Source: a virus. From it: DNA of 37,423 bases. The DNA lies in the IMG/VR virus record IMGVR_UViG_3300031957_002612, positions 1 to 37,423 of that record; one strand, 5' to 3'. A program made the position numbers and the translations under genes. Numbering within the stretch: position 1 is the stretch's first letter; every line of letters starts with the position of its first letter. This document shows, one piece after another, positions 1-7,489 of this stretch. Under the pieces are notes generated by a model. It had not been told where the DNA came from. It did not search any database and was given only the letters and a program-made list of their open reading frames with translations.

Positions 1-91
1 GGCCCATGAATCCATCCAGGCCACGCTGCAGCCCGATGTACGCCTGCCTGATGCGATACTCAGACACCACCTCACCGGTTTTCATCCGCAG
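1..91. repeat. Terminal direct repeat, copy 1 (circular-assembly overlap)
   Basis: Bases 1-91 are identical to bases 37333-37423. A gene (355 down to 1, then 37332 down to 37220) reads without interruption across the join. The repeat is therefore best explained as the overlap of a circular or circularly permuted molecule rather than a biological terminal repeat. The unique genome would be 37,332 bp. Confidence 0.93.
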
Positions 92-355
92 GCTCAGTGG
101 GCCAGCTGCGTAAATGGTCTGGATGATTGGTTTCCTGTTCTCAAAAACAATCTTGCCTGATGTGTCTTTCAGGAACGCTCTGACTTGACCTTGAGTCATG
201 TTCAACTCAAACGCTCCATCCAGAGGGATGTTCTCCCCGTTGGCATCAATGATGCAGGAACACTCACCCCGCATCAGCATCCCCACCAGCGGGGGCCAGT
301 TCTCTCCCCCCTGGCAGTTGATGATCACATCCCGCTGCTCAGTTTTCCTGCTCAT
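1..355 (-). CDS. Hypothetical protein, 5' part of a gene that crosses the contig join
   Basis: Starts at ATG 355 with a strong Shine-Dalgarno GGAGGTGA just upstream (about 361-368) and begins MSRKTEQRDVIINCQGGE. The frame stays open to base 1 and continues in the same phase from 37332 down to a stop at 37220, giving 155 aa in total (468 nt). It overlaps the end of the preceding gene (stop at 339) by 17 nt. The protein is soluble, has no motif I recognise, and lies between an HNH endonuclease and the terminase genes, where small packaging or late-regulatory genes often sit. Function unknown. Its length and reading frame are secure only if the molecule is circular. Confidence 0.8.
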   Translation of the reverse strand, partial: MSRKTEQRDVIINCQGGENWPPLVGMLMRGECSCIIDANGENIPLDGAFELNMTQGQVRAFLKDTSGKIVFENRKPIIQTIYAAGPLSLRMKTGEVVSEYRIRQAYIGLQRGLDGFMG

Positions 356-581
356 CGTTCACCTCCGGTACCAGGACACCCTGATTGACATCCACCTGCC
401 TGATGGCCTGCACTCTCAGCCCATCCACATAGACCACTTTCAGCCCCGGTAGATGCTCATCAAAGCCACGCTTGATATTCTCCCACATCTGCGGCCTCAA
501 TGGCTTGTCTGATGATACTATCAGCACATCACCTTTTATGGGCTCTATCGCTTTCAATTCGATTGATACGGTATCAGGCAT
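339..581 (-). CDS. Small hypothetical protein with an LPG-[V/L]-x-V-[I/V]-[F/Y] motif
   Basis: 80 aa from ATG 581, overlapping the upstream gene (stop 574) by 8 nt, so translational coupling is likely. An earlier in-frame start at 653 lies deep inside the upstream gene and is less likely. The sequence DVLIVSSDKPLRPQMWENIK followed by HLPGLKVVYVDGL has alternating beta and alpha character. It resembles, over about 35 residues, the neighbouring 137-aa protein (VIISTTSQIP... then DLPGVDVIFIDG). The two therefore look like diverged paralogues. No function recognised; both lie between HNH and terminase genes. Confidence 0.7.
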   Translation of the reverse strand: MPDTVSIELKAIEPIKGDVLIVSSDKPLRPQMWENIKRGFDEHLPGLKVVYVDGLRVQAIRQVDVNQGVLVPEVNDEQEN

Positions 582-987
582 CATCCACCTCCTCATCAGT
601 GGCATCCAGATCAGACTGCTCAGCGTCCGGCTGGAACAGTTCAACAATCGCACGCGTCTGCTCCATCAGCTGATCTTTCAGATCGTTCATTTCCTCCAGA
701 TGCTCAATCCTCATTGCCAGCTGGTGGATCAGCTCCGTGCCGATGCTGCCCTCATCCGGCCCGCTCAGCTCACTGTGGCCATCGTTCACCGTGCAATCGT
801 TGCCGTTGCCATCAATGAAGATCACATCCACACCAGGCAGATCCTCCTGCACCAGATCCCCGATCCTCTGCATGGCCATGATCGGGATCTGGCTGGTGGT
901 GCTGATGATCACTTTATTTTTCAGCGCTGCTGAGACGATGGCAGCCAGCTGCCGTGAGAATGCTTTTTCATCCTGTTCCTGATTCAT
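574..987 (-). CDS. Hypothetical protein, acidic, paralogue of its downstream neighbour
   Basis: 137 aa from ATG 987, which overlaps the stop of the HNH gene as ATGA; this junction decides the start against longer in-frame options. Residues about 25-60 (KNKVIISTTSQIP through LPGVDVIFIDGNG) match the beta-alpha-beta pattern of the next gene product. The middle is helical with coiled-coil character (IHQLAMRIEHLEEMNDLKDQ) and the C-terminus is strongly acidic. No catalytic motif is visible and function is unknown. The position just before the packaging genes is conserved across this operon type, so a packaging-accessory role is possible but not shown. Confidence 0.72.
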   Translation of the reverse strand: MNQEQDEKAFSRQLAAIVSAALKNKVIISTTSQIPIMAMQRIGDLVQEDLPGVDVIFIDGNGNDCTVNDGHSELSGPDEGSIGTELIHQLAMRIEHLEEMNDLKDQLMEQTRAIVELFQPDAEQSDLDATDEEVDDA

Positions 988-1334
988 GCTTTCCGTTTCC
1001 TCTGATAGTTCTCTCTGCCGATGGCTGCCCCGTTCCGCCCTTCGGCTGTTTCCTTGGTTGTTTTGACACTGTGGCAGGGGATGCACAGCGATTGATGATT
1101 TTCGGGATCCCAAAAGCGGGGATCGTCCGGCCCCGTCACCGGCACGATGTGATCGGTCACCCGGGCAGGATCCCCGCATCCCACGCATTCAGGCTGCCTG
1201 GCCAGCCGGTTTCTGCTGTAGCGTGCCCACGTGCTGCCATAGCCCCGCTCTGTGGCAGTCTTCCGCTGCTGCTGCCTGATCTTGCGTCTGGGGGCACCCT
1301 GCGACCCATACCAGCGCCGGGCGCGTTTAGGCAT
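984..1334 (-). CDS. HNH endonuclease
   Basis: 116 aa from ATG 1334, overlapping the upstream stop at 1327. A very basic N-terminus (residues 1-45) is followed by a classic HNH/zinc core: C50-x2-C53, D61-H62-IVPV, N79-H80-QSL, then C84-x2-C87. The two CxxC pairs bind structural zinc, and H62 is the expected metal-activated general base. Small HNH proteins just upstream of terminase small subunit are common in HK97-type phages. In several of them the nuclease works with the terminase in specific cleavage of packaged DNA. On the circular map this gene lies two small genes and one join-spanning gene before TerS, which fits that role. A homing-type origin is the alternative. Confidence 0.9.
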   Translation of the reverse strand: MPKRARRWYGSQGAPRRKIRQQQRKTATERGYGSTWARYSRNRLARQPECVGCGDPARVTDHIVPVTGPDDPRFWDPENHQSLCIPCHSVKTTKETAEGRNGAAIGRENYQRKRKA

Positions 1335-1713
1335 CGGTAAACTGCACCCCTTCCACGCTGATTTCGATTTTCCCATAGGTCACCGTATTGGCAGCGTCTG
1401 AGGAAACGAATTTGAAAACCACCTCATACAGCCCGCATTCGGGAAACGAGGTGTGCGGAAACTGCACCGTAAAATTGTACCGCTTGCCGGCCACCGTGGT
1501 GATCGTATCACTCAGCACATCGGCCACGGTCAGCGCCTGATCCTGCACCACAAAGGCCCCGGTATCCACATTGCGGATCGAATAGCTGATGGCATCCAGA
1601 TCCTCTATCAGCAGTGGGGTTTCCTCCAGATCCTGCTCAATCACCAGGCCATGATACGTGCAGGCGCTCCCCTGGTAGGCTTCCCCGTTGAATCGTTCCG
1701 CCAGTGTGGCCAT
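1327..1713 (-). CDS. Putative tail-associated structural protein, Ig-like beta fold
   Basis: 128 aa from ATG 1713, two bases after the stop of the repeat protein gene. The composition is that of a beta-sandwich: short alternating strands such as YNFTVQFPHTSFPECGLYEVVFKFVSSD and a C-terminal YGKIEISVEGVQF. It contains no signal peptide or membrane segment. The pattern resembles BppU/Ig-like N-terminal domains of phage baseplate or fibre proteins, which often begin with text like this one. Its place at the end of a run of fibre and decoration genes supports a virion role. The exact function is not determinable from sequence alone. Confidence 0.65.
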   Translation of the reverse strand: MATLAERFNGEAYQGSACTYHGLVIEQDLEETPLLIEDLDAISYSIRNVDTGAFVVQDQALTVADVLSDTITTVAGKRYNFTVQFPHTSFPECGLYEVVFKFVSSDAANTVTYGKIEISVEGVQFTDA

Positions 1714-1715
1714 CG

Positions 1716-2624
1716 TTAAACCTCATTATTGAAAGTAAGTCTGCCACCGATCAGGCTGGTGCCCCTGGTGGCTGAGTTTGTTACCGACCTGGCCACCAGC
1801 GCCGCCTGCCGGTTGATAGTTTCGCCTTTGATGCGTCCCTGGCAGACCCGCTGTGCCTGCAGCTGATTGACAGCCAGCACATTCCAGATGTTCTCCGATC
1901 CCGTGAGCAGGGCACAGAACTGCGCCCGCCCCTCATAGATGCCTGGTGTGATCACATCCAGCTGCAGCACCAGTGGCACCCCTTCGATCACGCTGCCGGC
2001 CAGCAGCTCTGGTGGCTCCACTCCCAGCTGGATCACCAGCGGATCCACGCTGATGCTGACCCCCGCCTGCAGCTGGCCATCCACGCCCTGCAGTTGCAGA
2101 ATCAGGGGATCAGGCTGCACCAGACAGCCGGCAGCAGCCGTTCCCGTCTGAATCGATATTTCCAGCGGGATGGGAACAGCATCCACCACAGAGCCAGCCA
2201 GCAGCTCTGGTGGCTCCACTCCCAGTTCCAGAGCAACCGACACCGCAGCGATCACCGCCCCATTGATCACAGCCGGATCACGTTGCACCAGCTGCAGCAG
2301 CAGCGGATCAGGGGCCATCAGGCAGCCGGCAGCCATCGTTCCCGTCTGAACCGATAGTTCCAGCGGGATGGGATCAGGAGTCACCAGGCAGCCACTCAGC
2401 ACCGCTGGTGCCGTGAAACTCAGCTGCAGCCCCAGGGGCACCCCTTCGATCACGCTGCCCGCCTGCAGCTGGCCATCCACGTCCACCAGCTGCAGCTGCA
2501 GTGGATCCACGCTGATCACCGACCCATAGACGATTTCAGGCGCACTGATCCCCAGCTGGATCACCAGGGGATCTGGTGAATCAATCAGGGTATCAGAGCC
2601 AGCATCAATGAACAGTTGCAGCAT
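1716..2624 (-). CDS. Structural protein of ten 22-residue beta repeats
   Basis: 302 aa. Residues 18-237 form ten repeats of exactly 22 residues, each of the type [DV]-P-[L/I]-x-[L/I]-[Q/E]-L followed by a variable loop and A-G-x-[V/L]-I/x. There are no insertions between units. A C-terminal segment (238-302) is different and ends with GGRLTFNNEV. The repeat phase suggests a beta-solenoid or beta-prism rod. Short hydrophobic repeats of this general kind (LxLxL separated by P/A-rich loops) are seen in tail proteins of many phages, so a fibre or tail-decoration role is likely. The neighbours on both sides are structural. It has no enzymatic motif. Confidence 0.8.
   Translation of the reverse strand: MLQLFIDAGSDTLIDSPDPLVIQLGISAPEIVYGSVISVDPLQLQLVDVDGQLQAGSVIEGVPLGLQLSFTAPAVLSGCLVTPDPIPLELSVQTGTMAAGCLMAPDPLLLQLVQRDPAVINGAVIAAVSVALELGVEPPELLAGSVVDAVPIPLEISIQTGTAAAGCLVQPDPLILQLQGVDGQLQAGVSISVDPLVIQLGVEPPELLAGSVIEGVPLVLQLDVITPGIYEGRAQFCALLTGSENIWNVLAVNQLQAQRVCQGRIKGETINRQAALVARSVTNSATRGTSLIGGRLTFNNEV
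1914..2573 (-). repeat. Ten tandem 66-bp coding repeats
   Basis: The DNA encoding residues 18-237 has a strict 66-bp period. Some units are close copies; for example GVEPPELLAGS occurs twice, about 88 residues apart, and QTGTxAAGCL occurs twice. This indicates unit-by-unit duplication and possible copy-number variation. Confidence 0.85.
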
Positions 2625-2628
2625 AGGA

Positions 2629-3093
2629 TCAGATCAAATTAAACAGGCCATCGGCATTCACCTGGAACGCGAGGTTCCCGCCCCCCAGTACCTTGCTGAT
2701 GGCACCCCCGGAATCGGTATCAATCCAGGCCACCAGCGGATCATCAGCCGGCGTGGAATCGTCCCCGCCGATCTGCTCATAGATCAGAACGGCAATCACC
2801 GTATCACCGGCAGCCACGCTGTTTCCAAAATTCAGATCGTCATAATCGATCTCGGCCCGATCATTGGCATTATCCTGGCTCACTGCCGAATTCCCGAACG
2901 TCTGCCGGCTGTAGCCGGTCTGGCTGATCTCGTCGATGGTTGTGCCCAGAATATCGGCCAGAAACTCATCATCTGGATCGGGAGTGCCCGCGCTGCTGTC
3001 GCTGACCGCCAGCGCCCTCAGTGTGGAAGTAGTGAAACCCAGACTGCCGGCAGCCAGCCGCGCCTTGGCTTTGTTAAAAATGAAATTTGCCAT
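2629..3093 (-). CDS. Tail-associated virion protein
   Basis: 154 aa beginning MANFIFNKAKARLAAGSLGF, a start very typical of a widespread family of small phage virion proteins (MANxxYNKxKexLLxGxl type) linked to tail tips and fibres. The first 20 residues form a short amphipathic helix. The rest is beta-rich with an acidic middle and ends with a strand-turn-strand, NLAFQVNADGLFNLI. It overlaps the stop of the preceding gene by one base and precedes the repeat protein by 4 nt. No enzymatic residues are evident. The virion assignment rests on family resemblance and context. Confidence 0.7.
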   Translation of the reverse strand: MANFIFNKAKARLAAGSLGFTTSTLRALAVSDSSAGTPDPDDEFLADILGTTIDEISQTGYSRQTFGNSAVSQDNANDRAEIDYDDLNFGNSVAAGDTVIAVLIYEQIGGDDSTPADDPLVAWIDTDSGGAISKVLGGGNLAFQVNADGLFNLI

Positions 3094-4454
3094 TACTGTG
3101 AACGTGCCCCCAGAATTCTGATCACATCTCCCACCGCAGGCACTGCATCCAGTGGCCTCAACGGATCCAGCGTGATTTTTACATTGCCATTGGAATTGTT
3201 TATGGTTCCCTCTGAACTCAAAATGAAGTATTGGCCCGTGTTCGCGGGCGCTCCGGATGGATTGAACCAGGTAATGGTTTTGCCTTTCAGGGTATCATCA
3301 TCCTCATCCATCCCATCCGTCTCAAACTCGGTTTCCGTGCGCGTGAACGAACTATCTACCACGGTCAGCCGATCCACATACTGATGCACCTCCTGCACCG
3401 TCTGGGCAGCATCGGCCTGCCCGTTGATTTCGATCATGTCCACCGGCTGGGGCTCATATTCCAGCAGGCTGCTGGCCAGATTCTCAAATCCACCAGCCAC
3501 ATTATCCACCAGCTGCAGATCACCGTGGCGCCGGATCACTCCCCCTGTGCAGTCCGCATCAATGGTGATGATGCCCGCCCCATAAATATGCACCTTGGAT
3601 CCTGAATAGACCCGTTTCAGCCTCAGATCCCCATTCCAGCCCACAAACGTGGCTGTATTGCTGGGGAATGCGCCGGATCCCTGCAGATCGAAAATGGGGG
3701 GATTGCTCAGCTGAGTATCAGCACAGCACCGGTAAAATCGGCAGCTGCCTTTCAATTCATGCTCATTCCCGCTGGTAAAAATGCAGTCGATCAGCGTGAT
3801 GCCCACCGTTACATTCAGCAGGTTTATTTTGCAGTTGATCAGCGTGGTGGCACTTGTCGTAGATGATGAAACTGAAAATGATACCGTGGCATTTTTCACC
3901 ACTGCTCCGTTGATGGTTTCACCATTGGCATTAAATGAATAGTTTTCACCATCAAAACTGCAGTTCGCCGCGCTGCTGCTCAGTGAGAGATTAGAACCAT
4001 TCACCAGGTAAAATGATGTGTACCCCAGCAGATCGGCCACGGTTTTGGCATCAGCCCAGCTGGCCACGGGCTGGCAGGCTGTGCCATTGTGGCCCGGGGC
4101 AGTGCCCGCTGTGCCGTTCACAGTATCGATATAAACCACCCGCCCGGGATAGGCTGCTGCCAGCATGGCCTCTGCAGTGCCCGTTTCCACCAGCGTGAGC
4201 GTATCTGTGATATCGTACAGAATCACCTCCATGATGGCGATCACCTGGCCGGATTCCTTCACGTGCGCTCTGTGCAGCCCCGTGAGCGCTGTGCTGACTG
4301 TGACCGTATAAACCCCATCAATCGTGCCAGATTCGGAAAATGAGAGATCAGTGGCAGCAGCAGCACCATATCCCGATCCGCTGTAAGGATAGAAATCCAC
4401 AGTCAGATCCAGCCCCGGCTGATCCAGGTATATCACATCAGTATCCACTGCCAT
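3093..4454 (-). CDS. Putative tail fibre or baseplate protein with a beta-helix-like centre
   Basis: 453 aa. The N-terminal 90 residues read as an Ig-like/BppU-type domain (LDLTVDFYPYSGSG, then GVYTVTVSTALTGLHRAHVK). Residues about 105-320 are rich in short strands ending in N, C and G (SFDGENYSFNANGETINGAVVKNATVSFS, LINCKINLLNVTVGITLIDC), the look of a right-handed parallel beta helix as found in phage tailspikes. The C-terminal 120 residues are a separate acidic domain. The gene follows the 353-aa fibre gene by 3 nt. It probably attaches to the virion through the N-terminus and contacts the host surface. No glycosidase residues can be assigned. Confidence 0.65.
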   Translation of the reverse strand: MAVDTDVIYLDQPGLDLTVDFYPYSGSGYGAAAATDLSFSESGTIDGVYTVTVSTALTGLHRAHVKESGQVIAIMEVILYDITDTLTLVETGTAEAMLAAAYPGRVVYIDTVNGTAGTAPGHNGTACQPVASWADAKTVADLLGYTSFYLVNGSNLSLSSSAANCSFDGENYSFNANGETINGAVVKNATVSFSVSSSTTSATTLINCKINLLNVTVGITLIDCIFTSGNEHELKGSCRFYRCCADTQLSNPPIFDLQGSGAFPSNTATFVGWNGDLRLKRVYSGSKVHIYGAGIITIDADCTGGVIRRHGDLQLVDNVAGGFENLASSLLEYEPQPVDMIEINGQADAAQTVQEVHQYVDRLTVVDSSFTRTETEFETDGMDEDDDTLKGKTITWFNPSGAPANTGQYFILSSEGTINNSNGNVKITLDPLRPLDAVPAVGDVIRILGARSQ

Positions 4455-4457
4455 CGT

Positions 4458-5519
4458 TTAGAACCTTGAATCTGCCGTATATTGAAAGTAAGCCTGATTA
4501 CCGGCTGTGATGTTTCCCTGGCAATTCAGACCAAAGGCCATTTCCCCCAGATCATACGCCGATCCCGCTTGATTGGATTGGAAAACAGCGCTGGTGTTAT
4601 ACTGGCTGTATTGTCCGCTGCTGCCGTTCTGAGTGTTGTAAAGCGTGATCGTCGGTGTGCTCCGTTTCCTGACCTTGTAACCCCAGCCGGCTGCATACAG
4701 ATACACGCTGCTCACAGCCACTCCAGAACAGGATCCCACCCCCGTGGCTGTGCCTGGTACCGTTCCCAGATCATAGGATTTCTCATAATACCGCTGAGCC
4801 AGCTGCAGCTGCTGCTCAATATCCGGGGCATAAAACCCCAGATCCCGGCTGCCCGGATACAGCGCCACCTGTGCCAGCTGGAAATTATTGGCCACATTAT
4901 CACAGGCATTCACCTGGCTGGCTGTGGCATAGAAATCCCCTGTATTCCAGCTGCCGGCTGTGGTCTGGTACGTGGATCCACAGGCCAGCATAAATACAAT
5001 CTGAAAGCCGATCCCGTTGGATTGGTTCCACGTGCCCGCTGAGGGGCTGGCCGGGATGATCAGCGTGGCTTTCTCCCATGTGTCTGCCACCGCCTGGCTG
5101 TATTCCAGGATCAGGCTCCGATCAGCGCCCGCATTCCGGATGGCCACACAATAAACCCCTGTTTTTGTGTGCTTATGCCAGAAAGTGAGCACACAGGGCA
5201 CCTCATAACAGCGCAGCGCGTGAAAGCCCTCCACATAGCTGCTCACGCCACAATACTCACCGGCAGCAATGCTGGCATCCGCTGTGGTGCAGTCCAGTTT
5301 CAGGGATTTATATCCATCATACAGCCTGCCCGTGGCAGCGGGATGATCCGTGGCCTGGCTGCCGGTGTGCACCATGGCCCCGGATTTCAGATACTGGAAT
5401 CCATCAATCACATAATCAGCGTCAGCCATCGCCGCAAAGGATGTGCCCTCCTGCGCGATCAGGCATTGTGGATTCAGAATCAGATTTTCTACCGCTCTGC
5501 GCGGCTGGAAACGTGGCAT
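4458..5519 (-). CDS. Putative tail fibre / receptor-binding protein
   Basis: 353 aa. The first 200 residues resemble the jelly-roll, carbohydrate-binding-type N-terminal region of many phage fibre proteins (AVENLILNPQC, then FWHKHTKTGVYCVAIRN and LACGSTYQTTAGSWNTGDF). The segment DIEQQLQLAQRYYEKSYDLG is a near-signature of these fibre proteins, where LQLCQRYYxKS precedes a C-terminal beta domain. The C-terminal 110 residues are S/T/Y/N-rich strands. It is the first of five consecutive structural genes after the lysis region. A receptor-binding role is likely from family resemblance; the ligand is unknown. Confidence 0.75.
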   Translation of the reverse strand: MPRFQPRRAVENLILNPQCLIAQEGTSFAAMADADYVIDGFQYLKSGAMVHTGSQATDHPAATGRLYDGYKSLKLDCTTADASIAAGEYCGVSSYVEGFHALRCYEVPCVLTFWHKHTKTGVYCVAIRNAGADRSLILEYSQAVADTWEKATLIIPASPSAGTWNQSNGIGFQIVFMLACGSTYQTTAGSWNTGDFYATASQVNACDNVANNFQLAQVALYPGSRDLGFYAPDIEQQLQLAQRYYEKSYDLGTVPGTATGVGSCSGVAVSSVYLYAAGWGYKVRKRSTPTITLYNTQNGSSGQYSQYNTSAVFQSNQAGSAYDLGEMAFGLNCQGNITAGNQAYFQYTADSRF

Positions 5520-5528
5520 GGTGCGTGC

Positions 5529-5927
5529 TTATCCCAAAATAGACCAGTCAGCGGCAGCCTCATCCGCTTGCAGCTCATCCAGCAGCCCAATGATGGCATC
5601 CTCATGAGAGGCATCCAGCTCATCCCGCATCGATAGAAAGGCCACCTGCCGCTGCTGGCCTGTCAGTTTCAGGCCCTGTTCCCGTTCCGCTTTGCGAATG
5701 GCCTGCCACAGCCGCCGATCCCGATAGAACCCGGGCTGCTGCATCTGCTGCGCCACCCGCTCCCTGTTGGTATTGCTGGTGCAATTCATCAGCAGCTGGC
5801 TCAGCAGATCGAACACAGGCAGAATCAGCAGCCCCCAATCAAACTGCACCGCTGATTTTTCGGCTGCCAGATCCGCTGCGCGTCCTGTGATGTTCAAAAT
5901 GGCCTGATCTGCCATGGTATTGCTCAT
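5529..5927 (-). CDS. Hypothetical protein ending in DWSILG
   Basis: 132 aa from ATG 5927, 13 nt after the preceding stop; a longer in-frame start at 6083 would lie inside the upstream gene and is rejected. Residues about 30-48 (FDWGLLILPVFDLLSQLLM) form a hydrophobic stretch, and the remainder is charged and helical. The C-terminus AADWSILG echoes the WSLF motifs of the two preceding proteins. It lies between the putative lysis genes and the fibre genes. A membrane-proximal or lysis-accessory role is conceivable, but the function is unknown. Confidence 0.65.
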   Translation of the reverse strand: MSNTMADQAILNITGRAADLAAEKSAVQFDWGLLILPVFDLLSQLLMNCTSNTNRERVAQQMQQPGFYRDRRLWQAIRKAEREQGLKLTGQQRQVAFLSMRDELDASHEDAIIGLLDELQADEAAADWSILG

Positions 5928-5940
5928 GCGTGGTTTCCTT

Positions 5941-6687
5941 TCAATAGGGGCAGCGCCCGGATGGGCAGCCGCTGGAAAATATCCGGCGCCGCTTACGTGG
6001 TGCCTGGTAGATGGATTGCCTGCGTGGTGCCCGTGGCTGGGGATCCGGGCTGAAAGCCACATTGCCATCATGATGATCCCCATGCAGGCTGATCAGGCTG
6101 GCTCGGCTCTGCTGGTTTAGATACGTATCGGAAAACCGGCCCGCATGGATCCCATCACTCCGCAGATGCTCAATCAGCTGTGCCCGGGATGGGCTGGCGT
6201 TGCCGTTGATCTCCCAGTTGCGACCACCCACGGGATAGGCTGCCGGCTGTGTGCTGACCGTGGCCTGCTCCGCTCCCTTGCCGATTTTGAACTGCCGGCA
6301 GGCGCGGGGGTTGGTCTGCTCAAACTGTTTCAGGAACGCATCCAGATCATCACCGTACCTGTAGTAAGATTGGCCATCCTCCCCGTTCCAATGAATGCAG
6401 GGGAAATACCGGGGCCAGGCTGGGGGCGCCGGTTCGATCCAGCGGATCCCGGGCACTCCCTTGGTTTTGGCTTTCAGCCGATCACAGGCAGGGCAGCTGA
6501 ACTGATCCCCGGGGGGCAGGTTCTCAGCCAGGTACAGGCTCACCACCGGCCTGGCTGCCGGGGCTGCCTCCGTGGTGGCTTCGGCCAGCTCCGTGGGGAA
6601 CAAAGACCATTCCCCGGCCCGGATTGGTTCGGCCCGTGATGCATGCACCAGGCAGACGATCAGCAGCAGCTTGGAAAGTGCTTTCAT
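5941..6687 (-). CDS. Secreted thioredoxin-fold protein with CPAC centre
   Basis: 248 aa. Residues 1-19 form a good signal peptide (basic MKALSK, hydrophobic LLLIVCLV, cleavage after about ASRA). Residues about 47-125 look like a thioredoxin/glutaredoxin fold: VVSLYLAENL strand, redox pair C65-P-A-C68 at the head of a helix, then W-P-R-Y-F-P-C-I-H-W with a likely cis-proline, and a final helix DDLDAFLKQFEQ. The C-terminal 120 residues are basic and end CPSGRCPY, with two more cysteines. It acts outside the cytoplasm and may reduce or rearrange disulfides. It starts 4 nt after the C1 peptidase gene and shares a WSLFP motif with that peptidase. Confidence 0.75.
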   Translation of the reverse strand: MKALSKLLLIVCLVHASRAEPIRAGEWSLFPTELAEATTEAAPAARPVVSLYLAENLPPGDQFSCPACDRLKAKTKGVPGIRWIEPAPPAWPRYFPCIHWNGEDGQSYYRYGDDLDAFLKQFEQTNPRACRQFKIGKGAEQATVSTQPAAYPVGGRNWEINGNASPSRAQLIEHLRSDGIHAGRFSDTYLNQQSRASLISLHGDHHDGNVAFSPDPQPRAPRRQSIYQAPRKRRRIFSSGCPSGRCPY

Positions 6688-6691
6688 GGTT

Positions 6692-7489
6692 TCACCTGTT
6701 CTCCGGAAATAAAGACCAGTCCGTTTCCCGTGGCTTGGGGGTGGCCATGTCGGTCATCCCGATGGCTACCGTGTAATTATCCCTGAGCAGGCTGGACAGC
6801 TCCCGCTCAGACCACCGCCCATATCCCCGATCCCCCCAGCCGGTTCCCCAGCTGTTGGCATACACAAAATCAGAGCCATCGGTTTCACAGAGGCAGATGG
6901 CATGCCCACCGCCCCGGCCCCACCGCACGCCGATGCTGATGGCCCCCACGCCCGCATCCAGCCACTTCCGGCAGTCACCGATGGTGGTCATTCTGCGGAA
7001 TGTTTTTAGCTTGTAGGGCGCTCCGGCTGCATACTGCTCCGCAGTGATCTGCTGCGTGTAACCATTGCGGGGGTAGGGATACAGTTCCTCCGGGCAGACG
7101 CCCCTGGTGCGTGCCAGCTCGGCACCCCCGGCAATCGTCGATCCACGGTCACCCCGGATGCCATCGATCAGCTGCGTGCCCACGTATCCCATCCAGCGGC
7201 TCAGCTGCACCACCTGGCCACCCGTGGCCAGCCAGTATGCAATTTCCATGGCAGTGGTGAGAGAGTGCCCCTGGCAGGATCCCCAGCCGTTCTGATCTTC
7301 GATCCTGAGCCACGTGGATGGCTTGGCTACCGTCACCGGCATATCTTTGTATGCGGAATAGGTGAAATTCACGCCCCGGGGCAGGCTGTCAATCCACAGC
7401 CGGTTTCTCAGTTCGTCCTGGTACCGCCAGCCGGTTTTTTTCCCTTTGGGTACCAGGTCCGGGGTGATCTCTTTGATGGCTTGAATCAT
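6692..7489 (-). CDS. Papain-family (C1) cysteine peptidase, candidate lysis protease
   Basis: 265 aa with a full papain-type catalytic set: C72 in NGWGSCQGHS, H196 in GRGGGHAICL and N212 in YANSWGTGWGDRGYGRW, in the order Cys-His-Asn usual for C1. There is no signal peptide and no obvious propeptide beyond about 50 residues, so it would be made active or semi-active in the cytoplasm. It follows two holin-like genes and a membrane-anchored protein, and no muramidase, amidase or transglycosylase is recognisable elsewhere. By position it occupies the endolysin slot. C1 peptidases are known in bacteria and in some phages; the lysis role is my inference. The C-terminus ends TDWSLFPENR. Confidence 0.9.
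   Translation of the reverse strand: MIQAIKEITPDLVPKGKKTGWRYQDELRNRLWIDSLPRGVNFTYSAYKDMPVTVAKPSTWLRIEDQNGWGSCQGHSLTTAMEIAYWLATGGQVVQLSRWMGYVGTQLIDGIRGDRGSTIAGGAELARTRGVCPEELYPYPRNGYTQQITAEQYAAGAPYKLKTFRRMTTIGDCRKWLDAGVGAISIGVRWGRGGGHAICLCETDGSDFVYANSWGTGWGDRGYGRWSERELSSLLRDNYTVAIGMTDMATPKPRETDWSLFPENR

Noticed and set aside
1716-2624. Tandem repeats considered as a CRISPR array.
   Set aside because: The 66-bp period is in frame, without spacers, and encodes a regular protein repeat.
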